This document shows, in pieces, positions 56,222-64,000 of a stretch of DNA of 64,000 nt. Each line of letters opens with the position of its first letter. Positions within the stretch are counted from its first letter, which is position 1. Under the pieces are notes generated by a model that did no database searches, had not been told where the DNA came from, and saw only the letters and a list, made by a program, of their open reading frames with translations. The position numbers and the translations under genes were made by a program. Source of the DNA: Bacteroidota bacterium (GTDB taxonomy: Bacteria > Bacteroidota > Bacteroidia > AKYH767-A > OLB10); contig JADJPB010000020.1 of the NCBI GenBank assembly GCA_016713445.1, forward strand, positions 1 to 64,000. Direction: 5' to 3'.

Positions 56222-58884
56222 ATGAAAGTATTTTTACAAATTTTAATTGGCCTATTGCTCTTACCGAATTTGAATGTTGACGCTCAAGAAATTGAATGGC
56301 AGAAAGCAATTGGAGGTTCAATGGGTGATCTAATTATGGATGTAATTAAATTTAATGATGGCTTTGTATTAGCCGGGAGATCTCATTCTGAAATTTCTGG
56401 TGACAAAACCGACCCCCGTATAGGTCATGATGATTTTGGATTGTAAAAACAGATTTTAATGGCAATATTTTATGGCAAAAACAATAGGTGGTCTTGAAAC
56501 TGAATATGTTACTAGTGTTATAAAAACACCTGACAATGGACTGCTATTAGGAAGTTATACTGAATCAGGTATTGGTGGAAGCAAAACAGAGATTTGCAAG
56601 GGTGAATTTGATTATTGGATTATAAAATTAGATAGCATTGGAAATATTCAATGGCAAAAGACATTTGGAGGAAATAGTTATGATTTATTGCTATCTTTAA
56701 GTAATTCGAGTGACGGCGGATATTTCTTAGAGGATGGTCTCAATCCGGAATTTCGTTCGCAAACGACCTCTTTATGGGCAAACAGACTACTGGATTATTA
56801 AAATTGATTCGATCGGAAATATTATTTGGCAACAAACGATTGGTGGCTCTGATTCAGATCAACTAATAAGCATTCGGGGAACTAATGATGGTGGATGTAT
56901 TTGCGGTGGAAATTCGATGTCAAATATTTCTGTAGATAAGACTGAAAACGACAATGGCTTTGGAGATTTATGGATTCTAAAATTAGATTATTTAGGTAAT
57001 ATTGAATGGCAAAATACTATAGGTGGATCGGCAGGAGATGGAATCCAAGCAATGGAAATCGCAAACGATGAAGGATATATAATAAGTGGCAATTCATCTT
57101 CACCTTTATCATTTGATAAAACAATTAGTTCAAATTATGGAATGGGTGATATTTGGATACTAAAATTGGATACTCTAGGTAATATCCAATGGCAATTTGG
57201 AATTGGAGGAAATAGCTACGACTACGTCAAATCTATCATTACTTTAACAAACGGAGATTACCTTTTTGGAGGTGGAAGCGCTTCAGTTTTACTGGAACTA
57301 TAAATGAACTTTCTAATGGAAATTGGGATGCCCTTATATTCAAATTAGATAGTAATGGAGTTTTGCAATGGAAAAATCTTTTGGTGGTAACAATTCTGAT
57401 CAACTTATTCTATAATAGAAATAGAACCGAAATCATATCTGGCCGGAGTGATATCGCCTTCAAATATTTCAGGTGCAAAACCGAAAACTCAAAGGAAGTT
57501 ATGACTATTGGATCACTAAAATTTATGATAATTATTCGAACAAAATTAATGGCAGTGTATATGCTGATTTGAACAGTAACTACTCCTTTGATAGTAGTGA
57601 TATTCGTATTGGACAATGCAACAATTGAAAGTAAAACGAATCGAATTACCTATACCTCACAATATGGAAATTACAATTTTTCTTTAAAAGATACTGGTCA
57701 CTTTGATGTTTCACTATTAAGCAACTACAACTATTTTAGTGCTTCACCATTAAATCAACATGCCTATTTTAGCGGTTTCAATCAAATTGATTCTCTCAAT
57801 GATTTTGCAATTCAACCTGCAATGCTAGGGATGATTTATGCGACTATCCCCCTTGGAGCATTTAGACCAGGATTTAATGGTAGCTATTTGCTCAATTATG
57901 AAAATGTTGGAAGCACCACTCAAAATCCAACCATTGTTTTCGGATATTCCCTAACGTTAGTTTTGTTTCTGCAAGTGTTACACCGAGTGCCATCTATACA
58001 GATTCTGTTGTTTGGAATTTAGGATCGTTGTCACCATTTCAAACCGGACAAATTTTGGTAACCGTAAATCTATCGCCTAGCATTCCCATTGGGACTATCC
58101 TGAATTCATATGCTCAAATTTTCCAGTAATTAACGATGTAACCTAGCTGCAATAATGCTACATGGGAAGTGGTGGTTCAGGTAGTTTTGATCCGAATGAT
58201 ATTTTAGTAGATCAGGATACAATACTTTTTAATACACTTTCAAACCCTTCTTACTTAAATTATATCATTCGATTCCAAAACTGGGAATGATACTGCCTTT
58301 ACTGTAAAAATATTAAACCCTATTGATACCTTGACTTGACCTCAGATCTTTAGAATTCATTTCTTCTTCTCATCCGGTGGACATGAAATTTGTATATTAT
58401 TCAAGAAACATGGAATTTACTTTCAATAATATTTTATTACCAGATAGTAATATAAATGAACCGAACAGTCACGGATTCATTCGCTATAAAGTCAAACCTA
58501 AGCAAAATTTAAACATTGTAGACTCTATTCAAAACCTTGCGGCAATATTTTGGATTTTAATGATCCTGTATTTACAAACATTGCAAAGACAAAAATTGTA
58601 TCTCTAACTGGATTTCAAAATATAGCATCCAACAGCGAACTATTCATCTATCCCAATCCCACTTCCAACGAAATCAATCTAGAGATTTCAAATACTCAAG
58701 GAAAAAATATCGCCATCGATTTATATAATCTTTACGGGCAAAAAGTAAAATCATTGTTACAAGGAAATATAAATACAATCGAATTAAAAAGGAGATTTGA
58801 GATAGGCGACTTACAGCAAGGTATGTACTTGCTCGAGTATCGACTAGATGGGATATCGAGAAGTAAAAGATTATTAAATTGTAA
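56222..58884 (+). pseudogene. T9SS propeller protein, heavily frameshifted
   Basis: The signal peptide is LQILIGLLLLPNLNVDAQ. Then come propeller repeats of about 55-60 residues (for example IEWQKAIGGSMGDLIMDVIK), followed by a SdrD-like segment (GSVYADLNSNYSFDSSDIRI). The next piece carries the SFDPNDILV domain, and the last is the T9SS sorting domain (LFIYPNPTSNEINLEIS; probably ending KIIKL at 58882-58884). Readable pieces lie at 56222-56446, 56472-56801, 56734-57303, 57588-58022 and 58550-58884. At least eight frame changes in 2.7 kb is several times the density elsewhere, so true decay is possible. The repeats match those in the giant protein at residues 830-1240. Confidence 0.7.
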
Positions 58885-58899
58885 AACAATTTGTGAGAA

Positions 58900-58936
58900 T
58901 AAAAAAGCTTCTGAAAATTTCAGAAGATTTTTTATT
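58900..58936. terminator. Bidirectional hairpin terminator
   Basis: CTTCTGAAA pairs perfectly with TTTCAGAAG (one-base loop), with A-runs before and T-runs after. It ends both the plus-strand propeller gene and the minus-strand peptidase gene. Confidence 0.88.
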
Positions 58937-58947
58937 TATTTGAATTT

Positions 58948-60318
58948 TTATTTCACTCCATACTCCGAAAGCAACCAAGCTAAAGAAGCCATCGCTGCTG
59001 CACCTAATTCCAGTTCGCGCTTATTAATTTTATCGAACGTATCGGTTGCAGCATGATGTAAATCGAAGTAGCGTTGTGAGTCGGGCATAAAGCCGATGAG
59101 CAACGTTCCTTGATCGTGCAAGTGATTAATATCGGCACCTCCATATCCTTTTCTCCAATCGAATAATAAATAAGGTTCAAACATTTTTTTCCACGACATC
59201 GCTTTTAAAATAATCAAGGAATCTCCTTTAAAAGAAAATCCGCGCGGCGAAAATCCGCCGGCATCGCTTTCAATAGCAGCAATGGTTTTACGTTTATCTT
59301 TCTTCGCATCACCAGCATACTTCTCTCCGCCTTTACCTCCGTTCTCTTCGTTCATAAATGCCACACAACGAATCGTTCGCTTTGGCTTTACATTTAATGC
59401 TTTTAAGATATGCAATACTTCCATGGCTTGCACTACGCCCGCTCCATCGTCGTGTGCCCCATCTCCTAATTCCCAAGCATCAAGATGTCCGCCCACTAAA
59501 ATGACTTCATTTGGAAATTCAGATCCCACAATTTCTCCTATTACATTATGTGATAAAGTATCAGGAAAAGATTGAGGAGACATTGAAAAACCAAATTGTG
59601 CTTTTTTATCTTTCTTAATAATCGCGCTAAAACGCTCTGCACCAATTGTACTTATTGCGCAAGCTGGGATTTTTCCAATGGAATCTACATAACCCATTGC
59701 ACCTGTATGTGGATAATCATCCAGCGACAAGGTCATCGAACGAACTACAACGCCCTTCGCACCCAATGCAGCCGCTTTAGCTGCTGTACCATATCGATAC
59801 TTCGCTGCTTCACCGTAGGCTTCAAAAGTATTAATGAACTTAGGATTCATGGGATGATTCATAAAAACAATTTTTCCGGAAATTACATCTCGCCCTAATT
59901 TTTCCATTTCTAGCCAATCATAAACTTCCACAACCTCGCCAATCAGTCCACCTTTGGGAGTGGCCACATTTCCGCCCAGGGCACAAATAGAAACCATTGT
60001 TTTTTTTGTGTTACTTGTGACCCAAGCCTGCTCCTTATTTCCACGGACCCAATGCGGAACCATCACTTCTTGCAGCGTTACCTGATCAACATTCAATTTT
60101 GTCAATTCCATCTGAACAAAGGTAACTGCTTGTGAAGCTTTCAATGATCCGCTTAATCGACCGCCAATTTGGTTACTCAAAAAATCAAGCCATCCCATAC
60201 ACTTACTATTCGTAAGTGCTTCGTCATAAATTTTACGAATCATGATAGAATCGTTGGACTGTCCTTGGCATTGTGCAACGATCAATAGTAAAACAATAAG
60301 AATATAATTTTTACGCAT
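58948..60318 (-). CDS. Secreted M28-family aminopeptidase with PA domain
   Basis: A 456-residue zinc peptidase. The signal peptide is YILIVLLLIVAQCQG. A protease-associated domain lies near residues 120-230. The M28 domain has the two-zinc ligands GGHLDAWELGDGAHDDGAG, MNEENGGKGG, ESDAGGF and LHHAATDTFDKIN. All ligand positions are present, so it should be active, probably in the periplasm or on the surface, cutting N-terminal residues from peptides. The gene is intact and has its own promoter. Confidence 0.93.
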   Translation of the reverse strand: MRKNYILIVLLLIVAQCQGQSNDSIMIRKIYDEALTNSKCMGWLDFLSNQIGGRLSGSLKASQAVTFVQMELTKLNVDQVTLQEVMVPHWVRGNKEQAWVTSNTKKTMVSICALGGNVATPKGGLIGEVVEVYDWLEMEKLGRDVISGKIVFMNHPMNPKFINTFEAYGEAAKYRYGTAAKAAALGAKGVVVRSMTLSLDDYPHTGAMGYVDSIGKIPACAISTIGAERFSAIIKKDKKAQFGFSMSPQSFPDTLSHNVIGEIVGSEFPNEVILVGGHLDAWELGDGAHDDGAGVVQAMEVLHILKALNVKPKRTIRCVAFMNEENGGKGGEKYAGDAKKDKRKTIAAIESDAGGFSPRGFSFKGDSLIILKAMSWKKMFEPYLLFDWRKGYGGADINHLHDQGTLLIGFMPDSQRYFDLHHAATDTFDKINKRELELGAAAMASLAWLLSEYGVK

Positions 60319-60358
60319 AAATTCATTACGTCATGGAATAGTATCCAATTCGCAATTG

Positions 60359-60366
60359 CAAAAGTA
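60359..60366 (-). promoter_or_regulatory. Promoter -7 box of the M28 peptidase
   Basis: The minus strand reads TACTTTTG, an exact TAnnTTTG match, 40 bases before ATG 60318. Confidence 0.45.
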
Positions 60367-60384
60367 ATAGCTTCTATGAAATAA

Positions 60385-61475
60385 TCAGGCCTTAGCTGCG
60401 CGTTGATACAAAGTTCCTCCCAATCGCCCATAAATATTGGCTAAGAAGGACATACTTAAAGTATTCATAAGGAGCATGCCTAGACAAACAGATAAAATCA
60501 AGAATAAATTAATATCCATTTGCGGAAAAATCAACGCGATGGATATAAAAAATAAATTAAATCCAGTTATCATTAATGTAGTCATTCTTTTACCAAATCC
60601 CTGACCCAAGATCATATGATGCACATGATTTCGATCGGGATGAAAAGGAGAAAAGCCTGTAAGAATTCGGATCACTGATACTCTGAGTACATCATAAGCA
60701 GGAACAAACAGTGCAGCAATAACAACAGAAGGAGATAATTCAGGAATGCTATTTCCATCGTGAGCATAATGTTGCATCAAAGCAATTGCCTGTATCGCTA
60801 AAAGAAATCCCAATACCAATGATCCGGTGTCCCCCATAAATATTTTTGCAGGATGAAAATTGTAAAACAAGAATCCGAACACTGCACCACAAACCGACAT
60901 GGATAGCAAGGTCATTTGAACATCCCCAATTTGATAAAACAATATTCCAAATATAAGGCTAGTGATTAACGTTAAACTTCCAGCTAATCCATCCAAACCA
61001 TCTATTAAATTTAAAGCGTTCGTAATAGCGACAAAAAAAATACAGTTGCCAAATATGATACAACTAAGGGCAATTCGCTAAAGCCTAAAAATCCAAATGC
61101 ATTTTCAATACGAAAACCAGCTGCAATTACTAATGAAGAGGCTAGTAATTGTAAAACTACTTTTTTCAAAGGGGACAAATCAATTAAATCATCAAAAAAA
61201 CCTGTTAAGAATAGTATAAACATCGAGCCATACAAAATATTGAAATGATAGATTTGCGATTCAGGAACAACATACAATGTACTTACAAAGATTCCTGCAA
61301 AAATACTTATACCGCCCATGGTCGGAATATTTGATCGATGCCTCTTACGATCATCAGAAGGTTCATACAAATTCCACTTTGCACAAACCTTTATCCAACA
61401 AGGGATCAAAACAGCTGTTACCATGGAAGCTATTCCAATACAAAACAAGATCATTAGCGATTCACTTACTATCAT
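60385..61475 (-). CDS. WecA/MraY-family undecaprenyl-phosphate sugar-1-phosphate transferase (frameshifted)
   Basis: A polytopic membrane enzyme that links a UDP-sugar phosphate to undecaprenyl phosphate and so starts a surface polysaccharide. The N-terminal piece (61011-61475) has RKRHRSNIPTMGGISIFAG and the aspartates FFDDLIDLSP. The break falls in a T8 run near 61030. The C-terminal piece has NALNLIDGLDGLAGSL, KIFMGDTGSLVLGF and the WecA-type HPDRNHVHHMILG. Total length is about 360 residues. The ATG lies four bases after the stop of the PorP-OmpA gene, so they share a transcript. WecA is more likely than MraY because of the HPDRNHVHH segment. Confidence 0.88.
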
Positions 61476-61479
61476 CGAA

Positions 61480-63906
61480 TCAAGGTTTTTTCTTTCTTAT
61501 TACGTGAACTTCTACTCTACGGTTATGCTGTTTTCCTTCTTCGGTCAAATTATTTTTCAATGGCATAGTCTCACCATAAGCAACTGTTTGAATTTTCTCT
61601 TCTGGCATTCCTTTCTTTAAGAAAATTGCGCGAACGGCATCAGCACGTGCTTGCGACAATTCCATATTCACAGGAGCATCGCCTTCGCTATCGGTGTGAC
61701 CAGTGATCACCAACATTAAATCGTCATGTATAAACACTGAATCCAATGCAGGTTCAATAATATCTAGTTTGTAAATTCCATGAACAACGGCGCTCGATGT
61801 TTTGAATTCAATATTTCCAAAATGTTGCGTCATGATTGAACCCCCATCAGTAAGAACATTTCTTGCAGGACAACCCTTCAATCGTACTTCACCTGCTTCC
61901 AACGGACATTGGTCGTTCATATCGATTACTCCATCTCCGTCTGTATCTGGACAACCACCAGTTGCCGCACTTCCTTTAATGTACGGACATGGATCCTTGT
62001 CGTCAGATATACCATCTTGATCCGCATCCATTAGAACAGGAACATTTGCAGGTATAGTTAGTGAAGTTGTTACAGGAGCAGGAATTAATGTAGGTAACTT
62101 AGAAAGAACATCATCTTCCTTCTCAATTGGTAATCTATTCAAATTTTGAAGAGGTACCTTTTTCACTTCGGGCTTACTTACATTTACCTTTTGCACGACT
62201 GATTTCTTTGGTGTCATGAAAGTCATCGACGACGGAGCTTCCTCCATATTCGTTGGTATTCCTGTCTTCTGAGGAGTACTCGCTTTTTTAACATCGGGAG
62301 CAATTGGCTTTACAATAGGCAATGTATGCGTCATTTTGGTTTCCAAAGGACTTATAGATTCATCTTCTCGACCTTCCAATGGCGTTGTAGTGTTTGATTT
62401 AATAACTCCCTTCTTTGGTTGAAGGGTTGGGAATACAATATTCAACTTAGTTGGCAATTCTCTCGAACGCATTGCTTCAACATTTGGTAAATCATGACTC
62501 TCTATTGGCAATGCTTTGACAAGCTTTGTTTTTTGAGTAGTCTTTTTAGGATCCAAAACAATCCTTGATATTGGAATTCCTTTTAAATTTTTCAACTCAA
62601 CAGTTTTCATATCCACTATCTCAAGAGGCTTGTCAACTTTTGCAGATGGGTTGGTAGTAGATGTTGCTGGTGTTGGCGCAACAGCAGATTTCGGTGACGT
62701 TGTTGTTATGGATGTTGAAGGTTTAGTAACGACTGCAGTTTTAGGTGCCGGCGTTGTTGTAGTTTTAATTGTTCCGTTCGACTTCGGATCGCCCGATGTT
62801 GAAGGACTCGCAGGATTTGTTTTCTCTGTTGCCTTTGGTGTAGGTGTATTTACAGGTAAAGGTGGCTTGACATTTGAAGTTGGTATACTCGTCTTCTTAG
62901 CAACAGTTTCCTTTTTCGGTTTCTGAATTGGCTTCTTATCTTTATCCTTCTTCTTTGCAGGATCTTTCTTTTCCTTAGCTTTGGGTATATACGTCAACGT
63001 AAGTTCAAATGCACCTGGTCCACCTGTCAATCCTGAAATATTCACATCATAACTCATCCCCAACATAAAACTATTCCATTGGTATCCTGCATACAAAGCC
63101 GCAGCGTCCTTATTTCGAAACATCAATCCCCCTCTACATTATCTCTTCCATCGAGTGGCATCTTTAGAATTACCCCACCCAATAACTCTTTTGTAAACTG
63201 TTGTTGTGAAAAAGAAATCGTGGGAGTAATCGTAAGTGCTTCACTTACTACAATTCCAACACCTCCATTTGCAGTAATCTTTCTTGGGATGAAATTATTC
63301 TCTTCAATAAAACTTTCTTTTGGTTGATTTATATGCTGCATCGAAAGTCCAACGTATGGATAAAATTTTTCTTTTCCGGGCAGACCATAGGTCCACAAGA
63401 GTCCAGCTCCGAAATCCGGACGTGTTAACTTTGTATAAGAAAAAGTTTCAGCGGTAGGCGTTGTAGGATTTGCGCCCTGATCGGGTGTATTGATCGTCGA
63501 AAGTCATTTTCGAATGATCGAAACTTTTTTGTATCAACCCCACTTGAAGTCCAGAGGCTATAACATTTTTTCCAAAAGCATAACGATAAGAAAGTTGTCC
63601 GTTTAAAAACAGCTGACGTATTCCTGCTTCACCAGCAGAATTATTCACCAAATTCGCTCCTAATCCGACTTTACTTACTTGCTTATCAAAAAACAATCCT
63701 TGTGTTTTAAAAGGACTCATCACGCTAGACCATTGATTTCGGTATAACATTGTCAAACGAATATGTTCTACACCATGTCCTGCTGCGGCCGGATTGTACC
63801 ACGTTGGGATACGATGTGCCTGTGTATAATGAGGATCTTGTGCATTCATATTCCTTGCTGCAAAACAACAAATGAACAAAAGTAGATATGTGATAAGCTT
63901 CCTCAT
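61480..63906 (-). CDS. PorP/SprF-like protein fused to TSP3 repeats and an OmpA domain (frameshifted)
   Basis: The N-terminal piece (63448-63906) has the signal peptide LITYLLLFICCFAARNMNAQ and the PorP/SprF opening (DPHYTQAHRIPTWYNPAAAG). Frame changes near 63485 (a CCC run) and 63125 lead through the rest of the barrel (FYPYVGLSMQHINQPKESF). Then comes a long Pro/Lys/Thr linker, thrombospondin type 3 calcium repeats (DADQDGISDDKDPCPY, DTDGDGVIDMNDQCP) and an OmpA peptidoglycan-binding domain (MLVITGHTDSEGDAPVNMEL, RRVEVHVIRK). Total length is about 800 residues. It joins the functions of the separate T9SS proteins PorP and PorE in one chain. Confidence 0.87.
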
Positions 63907-64000
63907 TTAATTACCGTCACAGGGCCCGTCATCTCTTGTTTATTAAAATTATCATCAACAATAACGATACGGTAAACATACGTTCCGTTCATTACTGTTT
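63903..64000 (-). CDS. Upstream gene, C-terminal end only
   Basis: The last 32 codons (NGTYVYRIVIVDDNFNKQEM, TGPVTVIK) of a gene entering from the right. Its stop overlaps the ATG of the PorP-OmpA gene by four bases (ATGA), so the two are co-translated. The fragment resembles the end of a secreted, gliding-type surface protein, but it is too short to name. Confidence 0.6.
   Translation of the reverse strand, partial: TVMNGTYVYRIVIVDDNFNKQEMTGPVTVIK

Noticed and set aside
62630..62926. A valine and glycine rich open frame on the plus strand
   Set aside because: It is the antisense of the Pro/Lys/Thr linker in the PorP-OmpA gene.

Overview
The window looks like a chromosomal segment of a low-GC Bacteroidota bacterium. 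The evidence is type IX secretion (T9SS) C-terminal sorting domains, a PorP/SprF-type protein, LytS/LytTR regulation, a FucP/NagP-type sugar porter with GH92/GH20/GH2 glycosidases, and promoters of the TAnnTTTG type. Many ordinary genes are split by one- or two-base frame changes, often at homopolymers (pfkB kinase, DEAD helicase, superoxide dismutase, WecA-like transferase, biotin carrier, GH20, GH92). These are most simply read as assembly or sequencing errors, so I annotate them as single genes and state where the frame breaks.

Layout. (1) 1-10.4 kb is an accessory island. On the minus strand lies a type I restriction-modification segment (XRE regulator, hsdM, hsdS, a DNA-binding protein cut by the window edge; hsdR is not in the window). 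On the plus strand lies a tightly overlapping cassette: unknown proteins, a D12-class adenine methyltransferase, a small resolvase-like protein and two tandemly duplicated serine recombinases. The island ends exactly at the 3' end of a tRNA-Asn gene. (2) 11-23 kb holds a PfkB kinase, PhnA, a secreted M43 protease, an S74-chaperone surface protein, a DEAD-box helicase, a glycine-rich secreted protein with a partner, an L,D-transpeptidase, a nucleotidyltransferase toxin-antitoxin-like pair and a decayed piece of cutC. (3) 23.4-31.2 kb is one intact gene for a 2571-residue secreted protein with at least three propeller-like arrays. (4) 31.5-34.6 kb is a TPR sensor kinase and its LytTR regulator. 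(5) 34.7-46.0 kb is a minus-strand operon for N-glycan breakdown: sugar porter, GH20, GH2, GH92, Tat-exported glycosylasparaginase, CutC. (6) 46.4-56.1 kb holds housekeeping genes: OmpA lipoprotein, Tat-type SOD, biotin carrier, NtrY-like kinase, MarR regulator, fructosamine kinase, and a transaminase plus omega-amidase pair. (7) 56.2-64 kb holds a heavily broken T9SS propeller protein, an M28 peptidase, a WecA/MraY-like transferase and a PorP-OmpA fusion.

How they work together. The glycan operon should strip mannose, then chitobiose, then the GlcNAc-Asn link, and import the sugars. The transaminase and omega-amidase form the known coupled pair of the glutamine transaminase pathway. The T9SS-related PorP-OmpA fusion sits in the same window as at least three T9SS cargo genes. 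The least explained parts are the recombinase cassette at the tRNA, a shared C-terminal module on two secreted proteins that lack a sorting domain, and a set of promoters whose -7 box lies only 4-10 bases before the start codon, which suggests leaderless mRNAs.
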